A DNA stretch of 64,000 nucleotides from Geotalea toluenoxydans JCM 15764. Its GTDB lineage: Bacteria; Desulfobacterota; Desulfuromonadia; Geobacterales; Geobacteraceae. The stretch spans positions 24,974 through 88,973 of the forward strand of contig NZ_BBCJ01000018.1 of the NCBI RefSeq assembly GCF_001311985.1, written 5' to 3'. Within the stretch, counting starts at the first letter, position 1. Each line of letters opens with the position of its first letter. The notes beneath the pieces were generated by a model, which had not been told where the DNA came from, ran no database searches, and saw only the letters and a list, made by a program, of their open reading frames with translations. Of this stretch, positions 11,405 to 21,280 are shown piece by piece. Made by a program: the position numbers and the translations under genes.

Positions 11405-11690
11405 TCATTGTTCAAAACTTGTTTGCCTTCATAAACTAATGCGCTTAACAAATCAACATTAATTAAGTGTAAAGATTTTTTACAGTTGTAAATTTTTTTT
11501 ACAGTGCCTTTGCTAAGCATTATAAAATCAGGTAGTTAAGAAATTGATTAGGTAAGCAATTTTGATGAGATGAACAATAAATAATATAAATCAATATTAA
11601 TCTTAAATAAAAAGGGAGGGTTCTTTGGTACAGACCGACTCAACAGAAGTTGGATGGCCATTGCACACAAAGCGCAAATCTTCCGACCAA
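11405..11690. other. AT-rich intergenic stretch upstream of the riboswitch
   Basis: No gene is visible here. The stretch is markedly AT-rich compared with its surroundings, with runs of A and T around 11470-11500. It probably holds the promoter of the riboswitch transcript, but I cannot point to a convincing -35/-10 or -24/-12 pair. Confidence 0.4.
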
Positions 11691-11693
11691 AAC

Positions 11694-11724
11694 AAAAAGC
11701 CCTCGGCGCTACCGAGGGCTTTTT
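11694..11724 (-). terminator. Intrinsic terminator ending the cytochrome c assembly operon
   Basis: The stem AGCCCTCGG / CCGAGGGCT (11698-11706 and 11712-11720) has a short loop and T-tracts on both strands (minus strand: GGGCTTTTTGTTTT). It lies about 130 bp downstream of the last gene of the operon, a radical SAM gene that ends at 11853. Confidence 0.85.
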
Positions 11725-11852
11725 AATTTGTGCTGGATAGATTTGGAAAGCATCACGCAATATTGCAGACTGTGGCTTCTGCTGGGGAAGATTCAGCCCC
11801 AATTCCTGGAGATACTTAACCTGGTGTTCCTCCTAATCGTGAACCACGTTCT

Positions 11853-13319
11853 TCAGGACAGTTTGCACATCATTTCTTCGATCATTGCCGGCACCTTGCC
11901 TAAGGTACCTTTGCCGAGTTTTTTGATAATGAAAGAACTGTTCATGATAAGTTTCATCGCCTTCATCAAGTAATCGCGCTTGAACGGGTCCTTCATGCTG
12001 AAGACCTCAGGTAGCTTCTTCATGTAAAAACGTCGATAGCAGTCGACAATGGCCACGTCCACCTGGAGAAGGCTCATCCGTTTCGGCTCGATGATGGGAT
12101 CGATGAGGTTGTATTTGGCGTAGTCATGGACCTTGATGTAGTCCTTGACGTCATTGAACATGTCGGCGTAGGGCCAGGGCGTTATGGCAAGAAAATGGGC
12201 ATTGTCGGGGTTATAGTACTGGGCCAGCTTCAATGTTTTTTCGATACTCTTTTTTGTTTCATCGGGAAAGCCGAGAACAAAAGAGGTCTCGGTGATGATG
12301 CCATGCTCGTGGATCAGATCAAGGGCCAGCTTGGACTGGTCCACATCAAGTTCTTTTTTGATGAAATCGAGGGTTTCCTGATCGGTGGCTTCTATGCCGA
12401 TATAAATGTGAACCACCCCGGCCTTTCGGTACTTCCAGAGTATTTCCCTGTCACGGATGATATCCGGAACCCTTGTCTCCATAAGAAGGTAAATGGGCAG
12501 GTCCTTTGCGATGACCATATCAAGCAGGGCTTCCCACCGCTCCCGGTCTTTTGTCGGGTACTCGTCGGCAATGAGGAAGACATTTACCCCATAGATCTCG
12601 AAGAGGTGCTGGATTTCGTCTGCCACCTTCTGCGGATCCCGACCCCGCCACGACTGCTCCCAGAACTTCTGCTGTGAGCAGAAGATGCAATCGTGATCAC
12701 AGCCCCTGGAGGTGCTGATGGCGCCTAAACGGGAATTGGGGATGACGAAGTACTTGTAATCAGACCAGTCAAGGAGGTCCCAGGCTGCTGGCAGATCATC
12801 GAGATTCTCCCGAAAGCAGCGCTTGGCGGTTTTGATGACGCGGCCATCCCTTTTGAAGGCAATCCCCGGAACCTCGGCCACGTCAGTTCCCTTTTCCAGT
12901 GCCATCAGCAGGGCTTTAAGGGTTGTCTCCCCTTCGCCGCAGATGATGTAATCCACCGCATCGGTTGTATTGAAAACTTCCTCATAGCAGAAGGTGGGAT
13001 GGACTCCGCCGATGATGCTGACGGCATTGGGATTGATCTGCTTCGCCAGTTGCAGAGTCTTGAGAGCGTCATTGATGGTGGAAGTAATAGCTGTCGTGGC
13101 CACCACATCGAAGGTAGAGGCCCGCAAACGCTGTTCGATCTCCGGATACCCATGATCCTTGGTCATGGCATCGTATATCTCCGCATCCAGACCGGCTTCT
13201 CGGGCAACACCGGCAAGATAGACGAAGTTCAGCGGTATCCACCGCCCGGCGACCTCCACCACGCCACAGTGGTACGGAGGGGTGACAAAAAGGATCTTCT
13301 TTGCTCTGCTTGCTTCCAT
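11853..13319 (-). CDS. B12-binding domain radical SAM protein (BchE-like family)
   Basis: Predicted cobalamin- and Fe4S4-dependent radical SAM enzyme of 488 aa; the substrate is unknown. The N-terminal ~150 residues form a B12-binding Rossmann domain (KILFVTPPYHCG, IIGGVHPTF, ICGEGE). The radical SAM core follows, with the CX3CX2C cluster in SRGCDHDCIFCSQ at about residue 215. The family includes the anaerobic Mg-protoporphyrin ester cyclase BchE and many methyltransferases. The ATG at 13319 is chosen because GGGTGGAG (13327-13334) sits 7 nt upstream. It is the last gene of the cytochrome c assembly operon, 152 bp after the ResB-like gene. A role in tetrapyrrole or lipid modification is possible but unproven. 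Confidence 0.85.
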   Translation of the reverse strand: MEASRAKKILFVTPPYHCGVVEVAGRWIPLNFVYLAGVAREAGLDAEIYDAMTKDHGYPEIEQRLRASTFDVVATTAITSTINDALKTLQLAKQINPNAVSIIGGVHPTFCYEEVFNTTDAVDYIICGEGETTLKALLMALEKGTDVAEVPGIAFKRDGRVIKTAKRCFRENLDDLPAAWDLLDWSDYKYFVIPNSRLGAISTSRGCDHDCIFCSQQKFWEQSWRGRDPQKVADEIQHLFEIYGVNVFLIADEYPTKDRERWEALLDMVIAKDLPIYLLMETRVPDIIRDREILWKYRKAGVVHIYIGIEATDQETLDFIKKELDVDQSKLALDLIHEHGIITETSFVLGFPDETKKSIEKTLKLAQYYNPDNAHFLAITPWPYADMFNDVKDYIKVHDYAKYNLIDPIIEPKRMSLLQVDVAIVDCYRRFYMKKLPEVFSMKDPFKRDYLMKAMKLIMNSSFIIKKLGKGTLGKVPAMIEEMMCKLS

Positions 13320-13471
13320 GGACTGTCTCCACCCTCTGTTTTGCAATTTCCACTCCCCTGCATGGTTATTCAGCCTGAATTTTTTACAAGCAGCATTTTA
13401 GCATCTTGTGCAACTTCACAGAGAGAAAATTGCCGGCCATCAGGAATACTGGTTGCTGAAAAAATGTGAAA

Positions 13472-14710
13472 TCACTGACTTTGGCAGAGGTGATCGAGCA
13501 TATTGTGGAGGATGCCGCGATGTTTTGCTGCTCGTCCTTCTGCCCGAGAAAAGACCTCTGTTGATCCATTACGTTGAATAAAGATAATCTCCCTGCGTGG
13601 AGCAAACATTCTGATAGGAATATAAGCAACAATTGCTCCCAGGAAGAGAAGGCCGGCGATCCACAGCAGCGGCAGGCCAGGGTCCTTGACAAAATCTACA
13701 GCAACAAGTTTTTTTGCATCAGGAAAAGAAAGTGTGTACTCTCCCCTGCTCACGGTCCCCCCCAGTGGCAGCGTTCCTTCCGAAACCTGATCGTTGCCTT
13801 TCAAGACCTTGAAGCGCAGATTGAACTTGCCTGTGATATACGGCTCTGCCCCGGTCATGGGCTCGATGATGGTAAAGGATATCCTGTAAGGAGACCGGGG
13901 AATCTGGACGCCATCCTCTTTTCCCGGAGGGTAGATCATTAGTTTGATATAGCTGGAAAAAACCTGTCCGGATTCAGGGGGAGTAAATTCGATAAGTGGG
14001 GCAAGGCCGAGGTAACGGGGATAGAAAAAGATACCATTAATCCGGCCAGGGGGGTAAACGCCGAATTTTCTCACGCTCGCTTCATCGCCCTCCCCTAAGG
14101 CGATGTTCATGTCGAGGCTATGGGACAAAATGATGCCATTATGTTGACGAAGAGTGATTTGCTCTACTCGCCCCCTCACCCCGACTGCCTCGGGCAAGGG
14201 TTCCCCCTCGATAACGACATCCCGCAGAGAAACCCTGGTGGTCAGGCTGACCAATATGCCCGCAAAGAGACAAAAGCTGCCCATGAGGAACAGAAATCGA
14301 GCGGGAAAAATGCTTATTCCCTTCCATGCAGCGCAAGAGTCTCCTTTTATTCGATAATGATAGCCTGATTGTTCAATTTTTTTCTCCAACAGCCCTGTCT
14401 GAACTGTGCCGAGAAATACCCTTTCCTGATAAGTCCCGACGGGTAATCCTTTCGCTGAAAGCCTTACTGCATGCCTTCTGTCGCTGAACTGGGCCGTTTC
14501 GCGGCAAAGAACGGCAAGGAGATTTACCGGTATGCAGGATAGGAGCAGGATAAGGGGGCTGTTACTCCTGACAAGGGCCATAAGAGCGACCAAGGTCTCG
14601 TCAGTGTAAAAGGCGATGATAATGTAGATGAGAGCGAAACATCCAAGAATGATGGGAGTTACCGCACGTGAAGCGATGATACTGTGAAAAGCTCGGAGCA
14701 GGCGCCTCAT
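13472..14710 (-). CDS. ResB-like membrane protein
   Basis: A 412-aa membrane protein with two N-terminal transmembrane helices (about 17-37 and 50-68), a third at about 143-163, a large extracytoplasmic beta-rich loop and a C-terminal helix at about 350-372. The layout matches the ResB/Ccs1 family that handles haem in system II cytochrome c maturation. It is divergent and lacks an obvious full ResB signature, so the call rests on topology and context. Its ATG overlaps the stop of the DUF2318 gene by 4 bp. A second protein of the same architecture is encoded at 26079-27272 and a classical ResB at 22621-24018. Confidence 0.65.
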   Translation of the reverse strand: MRRLLRAFHSIIASRAVTPIILGCFALIYIIIAFYTDETLVALMALVRSNSPLILLLSCIPVNLLAVLCRETAQFSDRRHAVRLSAKGLPVGTYQERVFLGTVQTGLLEKKIEQSGYHYRIKGDSCAAWKGISIFPARFLFLMGSFCLFAGILVSLTTRVSLRDVVIEGEPLPEAVGVRGRVEQITLRQHNGIILSHSLDMNIALGEGDEASVRKFGVYPPGRINGIFFYPRYLGLAPLIEFTPPESGQVFSSYIKLMIYPPGKEDGVQIPRSPYRISFTIIEPMTGAEPYITGKFNLRFKVLKGNDQVSEGTLPLGGTVSRGEYTLSFPDAKKLVAVDFVKDPGLPLLWIAGLLFLGAIVAYIPIRMFAPRREIIFIQRNGSTEVFSRAEGRAAKHRGILHNMLDHLCQSQ

Positions 14711-16051
14711 TCTGGCCCCCCTGGGACTTTTTTCGCCGATTGAACCTGTTCATTCCAGGTGTTGATAAGACTCACGGCAGAAAGATGCACACCACCAGCG
14801 TCGGCGGTGAATGAGACTGGTACCGGATTGCAGCCTCCCGGCTTGCCCACCGTCTCCAGCGGGATCAAGGTCTTGCAATAATAACAGATGACTGTACCTT
14901 CGCTCTGTCCGTACCCTTCCGGCTGGCAGATGGAGCAGGCATCGAGGACGACGGTCAGTTCATCTGAACGGTAAAGGACGAAGAAGCGCACCTTCTTTGC
15001 ACCCTGCAGGAAGATATATTTGTGAAGTTTCCCATCCTTAAGGTCTGTTTCACCATCCTTGACAGGGATGTGAATCGTGCCTGCACCATCTGCTTTTACG
15101 GCAATAGGCTTCGGGTCCCAGTATTCAACTGAAGGGTGGCCACTCTCATATACTGCCACTGCCATCAATATAGTTGCAAAAAACGGAAAAAAGAGCAGAC
15201 AGCGCCGTTCGCGGAGATGGCCCGCGATCAACTTGCGGCGTGTGGCGGCCTGTCGCACATGGGCAACGGAAGGAAGGGGCTGGCGGAATACGGCAATTGC
15301 TATCAAAGCCGACGGAATAAACCAGATGATAAGCCCCCCCCAGAAACCGACACTGTTGCTGAAAAACATTCCTATATAGTCCCAGACATCGGTACGGAAA
15401 AAGGGATGGTCCGGAATGAGCATGGATTCAAAAAACTGGTGGACGAAGTATGGATAAGCTTCATCACCTTCATGCTGAGGGGCGAAAAAAGGTCGAGCCG
15501 GGGGGAAAAGGAAGCGATAAACAGGAACAGGGAGACGGCCAGAAGGGGTAGCCCTCCCCTGGGCATTTTGAGGACCGATGGCAGGAGGGGCTCCAGCCGG
15601 TAAACCACCAGCCAGAGTTCCACCATTGCCGGAAGAATGAAGCATACTGCAAGCACTGTGCATTATCGCCGCTGTTGGATAGACGACAGACAGCCAGGAT
15701 GGCAAAAACCGTAGCGGAGAGAAAGGCTGCCATTGCGGTGACAGCAGGATGGTCGGACAGAGAAGGAGAGAACTCCGTTATCGCAGGTGCAGGCGCCTTG
15801 TGCCAGGCAAAAGCGGCTACGATAAAAAGGGAAATAAAGGCAACGGCAACCAGAGATTTAATGATGGCAAAGGGTAGTTCGCCGGTGAAAGAATTGAAGA
15901 GCAGGAAACCGGCAACAGTGCCGGTAATCAGCCCAAGCACGGAACCGGCCGTCAGCGCACTCTTTCTCGCGGCAAAGGTCCGTGTCAGGCCAACTACCAG
16001 GACACCCCAGAGAATCAGCAACGTCAAGCCCTTGGCAAGGATCGGCATCAA
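14707..16051 (-). CDS. DUF2318 Fe-S-containing membrane protein
   Basis: About 448 aa once two frameshifts are bridged: one near 15660, and one at 15485-15490 in an A6 run. The N-terminal half holds about 7-8 transmembrane helices. The C-terminal extracytoplasmic domain carries the DUF2318 cysteine set: CSICQPEGY, then CYYCKTLIP, then GKPGGCNPVPV. In Campylobacter jejuni the homologous Cj1660 sits with two FtsX-type permeases and an ATPase next to the iron protein P19. The same four-gene set occurs here (14707-19137). Its start overlaps the ATPase stop by 4 bp. The likely role is metal (iron) handling at the membrane, possibly supplying or removing iron near haem assembly; this is inference. 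Confidence 0.75.
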
Positions 16052-16743
16052 TTACTCCTCCCCTGCCGCACATCCTTTACCACTGTGCCGTCATCCATGA
16101 AGATGGTCCGCTGTCCCCAGCCGGCCACCTCCTGATTGTGTGTAACCAGCACCAGGGTAAACCGTTCCGTCTCATGGAGTTCTTTCAGCAATTCCATAAC
16201 CAATTGGGTACTTTTGTGGTCGAGATTGCCGGTCAGCTCGTCGCCAAGGAGCAGCTTCGGATTGTTAATGATAGCCCTGGCAATGCAGACCCGTTGCTGC
16301 TCCCCCCCGGACAGTTCTCCCGGCCGGTTGGCCAGCCTCTTGCCCAGCCCCACTTTTTCCAGTGCCAGACGGGCTTCTACAGCATCGGGAATGCTGTGAA
16401 AATACTGGGCCATCATCACGTTTTCCAATGAGGTGAGATAGGGAATCAGGTGGTGCTGTTGAAAGATAATGCCGACGGATTCCCGTCTGAACCTGGCCAA
16501 CTGGTCTTCACTGAGGGAAAGGAGGTTCTCCCCGTCAACCAGCAGAGTGCCGGCTGTTGGGCGGTCCAGGCCCCCCAAAAGATTCAGCAGAGTACTTTTA
16601 CCGGACCCTGAATGCCCCATGATAGTCAGCCATTCCCCCTCGGTTACCTGCAAATCCAGAGGCGCCAAGGCACAAATTTCGCCGTAGCTTCTGGTCAATC
16701 CAACGGTCTTGATGATCGAAGACTCAGTTTTCACGGATGTCAC
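16048..16743 (-). CDS. ABC transporter ATP-binding protein (LolD/MacB-type)
   Basis: A 231-aa ATPase of the lipoprotein-release/MacB class. It has Walker A in GHSGSGKSTLL, a Q-loop (FQQHH), the signature LSGGEQQR, and Walker B LLLGDELTGNLD, where the usual DEPTGNLD proline is leucine. It starts at GTG 16743 (MTSVKTESS) just after the upstream permease stop at 16746, with a GAGGGGGG ribosome-binding region. It would power the two FtsX-like permeases encoded upstream (16746-19137). Together they resemble the Cj1661-Cj1663 transporter adjoining DUF2318 in epsilon-proteobacteria. An uncorrected reading joins it to the permease as one 619-aa chain, which is a frameshift artefact. Confidence 0.85.
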   Translation of the reverse strand: MTSVKTESSIIKTVGLTRSYGEICALAPLDLQVTEGEWLTIMGHSGSGKSTLLNLLGGLDRPTAGTLLVDGENLLSLSEDQLARFRRESVGIIFQQHHLIPYLTSLENVMMAQYFHSIPDAVEARLALEKVGLGKRLANRPGELSGGEQQRVCIARAIINNPKLLLGDELTGNLDHKSTQLVMELLKELHETERFTLVLVTHNQEVAGWGQRTIFMDDGTVVKDVRQGRSN

Positions 16744-16745
16744 CC

Positions 16746-17907
16746 CTATTCCCCCCTCAGGCTGCAAACCGGATCGAGACGGTAGACGGCGATCATGGTC
16801 CCGTGCTGCCAAGGAGGGCCAAGAAACAGCTGGCCGCCAGGCAACCGGGAAAAGCACAGGCAAAAAGTCGGCAGCCACGGAAAAGACCGTTTCGGTAACC
16901 AGGAAGGCAATGGCATAGCCGGCAACATATCCTGCCACTCCTCCGGTAAGACCCAAGAAGGCAGACTCTGCCCCAAAAAGCAGCAGGACCTCTTTCCGGG
17001 AGGCGCCGATTGCTTTGAGCAGGCCGATCTCCTTGCCGCGTTCCAGCACACTGCTGCCCATGGTGCCGGCAACACTGCCGCCGCAGGCGGTCAACACCAC
17101 CGCCGTCACCAGCAGCATCAACAGTTGAACCTTTTTCAGCAACGACTCACTGGTCCTGGCAACCTGGCGGACCTCTTTCACCTTAGCCCCATTCAGACGT
17201 TTCTGCAGGTTGTCCGCAAACCGCCGGAGATCCTCACCCGACGCCGAAGCCAAAACTCTGACTGCCGTTACCTGCCCGGGCACTCCCAGCGCCTTCTGCA
17301 GGGCCTGCAGATTAACAAAAACCAGCCCATCCTCTTCGCCGCCGCTGGAGACAATTCCCGCAACCCTGACAACCAGATTTCCGGCCGAACCCGTCAAAGT
17401 CAGCTCATCACCCGGTTTTACGGAATGACGCAGGGCAATGTCATTCCCGATAAGGCATTCGTGTGCCTGCGGCCAACCGCCACTCACCCGCCACCAGGGG
17501 AAGAGCCTGCGTACCGCTGAAAACTCAACGCCATCCGCAGCAACATTTCTGCCTTTAAGATTGAAAGTTCCCCGCAGGCTTGGGGAATAGTCCGCCCGTA
17601 CGGTACGATCCTGCAATAGGGCTTGTTCCACCTGTCCCTGAGCTACATAAGCCGGTTCAGCTATCATACCGAAATTCATGCCACCACTTCCCACTTCCAT
17701 TCCGGCACTGTCTCCCACAACAACCAGGTTGGCGCCATACCGCCTGATCTCCTCAGCGATCTTTTTCTCCATGGAGAAGGAAACAATCCCCAGAGCGGTA
17801 ACCAGACTCGATGCCATGGTCAGAACAAGCAACAGCAGCAGCGTGCCACCCTTGCGATGGGCAAGGGAGCGGGTTACCACATGAAAAAACCAGCGTTTCC
17901 TGCTCAT
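16746..17907 (-). CDS. FtsX-like ABC transporter permease
   Basis: MacB/LolC-type permease of about 387 aa. It has an N-terminal transmembrane helix (about 20-42), a periplasmic domain of about 210 residues, and a C-terminal FtsX block beginning LLKKVQLLMLLVTAVVL and containing KEIGLLKAIGASRKE. The C-terminus is broken by two apparent single-base losses (about 16849-16853 and about 16798-16800). Repaired, it ends MIAVYRLDPVCSLRGE, the normal permease terminus, with its stop at 16746-16748. It starts 1 nt after the stop of a paralogous permease and is followed 2 nt later by the ATPase. Confidence 0.8.
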
Positions 17908-17908
17908 A

Positions 17909-19137
17909 TCACCCCTTTATTACCTGCACCGGCTTAATGAGCAACGCCCTTCGCAGCGGAGCTACGCTCCCGGCCACGGCAACGGCAAACGCAGACAGGA
18001 TGGCAGTGGGGAAAAGCCATAGGGCGATTTGATCCTGGAGTTGAACACAACACGGCTGATCAATTCTGCCAGCTGATCCCCCAGCAGGTAGCCGAGCAGC
18101 CCCCCAATCACGGAAATGATCAGAACCTCGCCGATAAAAATGGCGATTACCTGGAAGCGGTCAGCGCCAAGGGTTTTCATCAGCGCAACCTCCGTTTGCC
18201 TTTCGGCCATAGATGCCATGAGGCTGGTGGAGACGGCAATGGCCGATGCCGTCAGCGCCAGGGAGGTCAGAAGGATGATGATCAGATTGAATTTTTCAAG
18301 CAGGGAACCTTCGGCACTGGCTATCTGCCAGATCGGCTTGGCCCTGCTCCCGGTCATTACCTCCTCCACATTCTTGGCAACCGAGGTGACGTAGGCGGTG
18401 CAGTACCATTTTTCGTATTCAAGCTTGTTCATGGTCGCCGGATCCCTGGAGCCGAACTCATCCATGGGCACCGTCAGGGCACTGACCAGAACTCTTGAGA
18501 TGCGCCCTTCCTTTGCCAGCAGTCCCTGCACTGTCGCCAGCGGGGCAAAGAGCTGCTCCTCTTCATAACCGCCAGTGGTCACGACCCCTGAGATTTTGAA
18601 CCGCCGGCTTCTGCCGTCCTTTCGGGCAATGATCTCGCTCCCCGGGTTCAAGGCGAATCTTTTCGCCAGGGAGACGCCGACTATTGCTTCGTCTGCAGCT
18701 TGAGGCCATTCACCGGCTATTTCCCACCATGGAGCAATCTGCCGTACCCCCTGGGTTGACGGCTCTGCCCCTTCCACCTGCAGTTCCTTGGCGAACCAGG
18801 TACCGCTGACAACGCCGCGCTCTTTTCTGCCGCCGGCTTCCAGCTCGACGATACCAAAGAGGTATGGTGCGAAGCCTGTAATGTTGTACTTCCAGAAAAC
18901 GGTTTTGATCTTTTTCAGGTCGGCCTCGGCCAGTTCCCCCGCACCATCGGTAACGGCGGGTTCCACGAGAATGTTGGCGCCGTAGCTGCGTAACTCAAGG
19001 GCCATCTTATGGGATACTTCTCCGTAAATACCAAGGAAGGCTGTTGCCACGGCAGCGCCCATGGTTATGGAGAGCAACAGGAACAATACCGCCTTTGGCC
19101 GTTTGAGAAACGAGCTTTTCAGTATGCGCAGGAGCAA
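17909..19137 (-). CDS. FtsX-like ABC transporter permease
   Basis: Second permease of the same transporter, about 409 aa. It has an N-terminal helix (about 17-38), a periplasmic domain with PWWEIAGEWPQ (mirrored by PWWRVSGGWPQ in the partner, showing they are paralogues), and an FtsX domain with TEVALMKTLGADRFQ. One frameshift at about 18010-18045 scrambles the end. The repaired tail reads ALWLFPTAILSAFAVAV and ends KPVQVIKG, with its stop at 17909-17911. It lies 6 nt after the small membrane protein gene and 1 nt before the next permease, indicating translational coupling. Confidence 0.8.
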
Positions 19138-19143
19138 TGGAGC

Positions 19144-19546
19144 CTACCCTTGCGCGGCCTGGACGCTTTGCCTGAGGGTTGCAACCTTCACCTTGAGCCG
19201 GCGCCATGCATAGACCCCCCAGATGACCAGCACTGCCATCACCACATGCTTGACCATCAATGCAGGCACCTGCAGTTTGTCCGCGGCGTTAGCCACTCGA
19301 AACTGGTGTAGAAGACGGTCCGGGGAATGCCGCCGATAATGATCCACCAGAGGGCAAAGCGGAAGAATTTGACCATCTGGTCATAGGTCCTGAGGAAAAA
19401 GAGGCTTGCCTCCCGACTTGCCATAACTGCCTGGGTCCTGACGATGGCGTGAATGACGAAGGCGGAGGCGGCGAGAAGTGCGGTGGCCACATCGTGAAAA
19501 TAATTGTTCATCATGATGGCCACACCCAGCTCCGGCTGATCTGCAT
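19144..19546 (-). CDS. Small membrane protein of the cytochrome c assembly operon
   Basis: Unrecognised membrane protein of about 134 aa. AAGGAG (19555-19560) precedes ATG 19546 by 8 nt. Two frameshifts (about 19541 and about 19289) must be bridged. The product then reads MQ-DQPELGVAIMMNNYF, continues through three or four hydrophobic helices, and ends LRQSVQAAQG. The pattern HDVATALLAASAFVIHAIV with conserved His may indicate haem or metal contact, but I cannot assign a family. It is tightly placed 6 nt before the first permease. Confidence 0.6.
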
Positions 19547-19625
19547 TGGATTTTCTCCTTGCTCACTCATTGTCAAATATAGAAGGTACAAAAAGTTGCT
19601 TCTGCAAGACTCCGCTGAACCTTGT

Positions 19626-21244
19626 TCAAGGGTTCTCGTCTTTTTCTATACGGGCAATATCCCCCATAAGAAAATTACGGGCCAGAAGGAACTCCAGAAT
19701 TGGCCTGTCATCGGTGTTTATAGGTATACGCCCGTTTTTGACCAGCTCAGCCACCTGCTCCGGAGTCCGGGACAGGACAAAGTCAAGATCTTCACCGGCC
19801 ATGCGGTGAACTCGTTCCCTGATATCTCCCTCTCCGCGCTCGAACGGGATATTCCGGCCAAGCATTATCAGATCAAGTGATTCAGGCACCTTCCAGAGCA
19901 TCACATGCTTGAATGCCGTGGCAAATGTTTTGATCATCATCGTCACATCATCATTGGCAAGCACGTAATAGGGAAGCCACTGGCAGTACACTCCCCCTCA
20001 TTCAGCCTGCCGGCCGCGATACGGTAATACTCGCTGCTGAAGAGGCTCGCCACCTCTGATTCGGTGGGATAGGACGGTTCGGAGGAGATAACGTCGTATC
20101 GGACATCATTCATCGTAAGAAATTGTCGCGCATCATTGACAATGACATTTACCCCATCGAGCAGCCCTTTTTTTCCGTGATGAGCCACTGCCCTGACCAC
20201 CGCCGGATTTATTTCCACCAGGTCCGTTACCGGTACATGCCCCTTGGCAGCGGCTACGGTAATGCCCGCCCCAAGACCTATGATGAGAGCTTTGTGGGGT
20301 TCGGTATGGGCCGCAAGGGGAAGATAAGCTAGGAGGCGGGTATTGGCGATATCGGGCTGGAGTGTTCCTTCGATTTTCCCCCCGACCTGCAGCATCAGGT
20401 TCCCGTCCGGCATCCTGAAGGCCCTTACCGAACCGGAGGCGTTTTCCTCATAAAAAACTCGGGCAGATTCCAAAAAAGGGCTCTGCACCAATGGCAACTT
20501 CGCCCAACTACTACCCCGATTGGCAGTGTAGAAATTGACCAGGGTGGTTCGTTCCTTCGTCTCGGCACTCCAGGCCGCCACGGCTAAAAATAGCGTAAAT
20601 ATCCCAATCGCCGGGCGCAAGCCTGACCGTGCCGTCACCAGGAGAACAATGCCAAGAATCACGTTGATTCCTGCCGGTAGAAAGGTGGCTCCTTTAATCC
20701 CGAGCGTGGGAATAAGGAAAAACCCTGCAGACAGGGAACCGAACACCGCCCCAAGGGTATTGGTGCCGTAGGCGATGCCGATCTTCCGCCCCACCTGGGA
20801 AAGCTCACCGGTGATGCTTTTGATCACCAGGGGGAAGGTCGCCCCCATGAGAAGCGCCGGCCAGAACATCACCAAAGCACAGAGGGCAATCTGGACCGTG
20901 AAAAACAGGGGAGGATTCAGATGAAGTGACTGGTACATCCTTGCGTAAAGCTCCGGCAGCGCATGGATAATAGGAATGCTGGCGACCCCGCCTATACCGA
21001 TACCGATCTCGCAGAGGCCGAGCGCCTTCACGGGGTCCATCCGGTCTCCAAGACGCCCCCCGATGAACCCTCCAACAGCCAGTCCGGCCATAAAGGTGGC
21101 AAGCATAGTTGAGAGGGCGTAGACGGTGCTCCCCAGTACCAGCGACATGGCCCGTGACCAGACCACCTCGTAGATCAGCGCCGCAGCCCCGGAAAAAAAC
21201 GAGGAGACGAGAACAATGGCACTGATCTTCCTTTTATCAAGCAT
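19626..21244 (-). CDS. Membrane-embedded spermidine synthase-like protein
   Basis: About 539 aa. The N-terminal half has multiple membrane helices resembling MFS segments (FFSGAAALIYEVVWSRAM, NTLGAVFGSLSAGF). The C-terminal half is a Rossmann methyltransferase-like domain of the spermidine synthase family (IGLGAGITVAAAKGH, DLVEINPAVV, NDARQFL, DVISSEPSYP). Such fused proteins are common in delta-proteobacteria and rarely make polyamines; the usual catalytic Asp region here reads SSEPS. The start is placed at ATG 21244, with GAGG (21254-21257) 9 nt upstream, rather than a TTG 30 nt earlier. A frameshift in the C5 run at 19993-19997 is bridged: RLNEG joins GVYCQWLPYYV. Confidence 0.75.
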
Positions 21245-21280
21245 TTCATCTAACCTCGATCTAATCGCGGCCAAGTTCCG

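Noticed and set aside
16048..17907. Single 619-residue permease-ATPase fusion
   Set aside because: The junction is out-of-frame sequence. The permease's natural C-terminus (RLDPVCSLRGE) and the ATPase's own GTG start with a ribosome-binding region are both visible.
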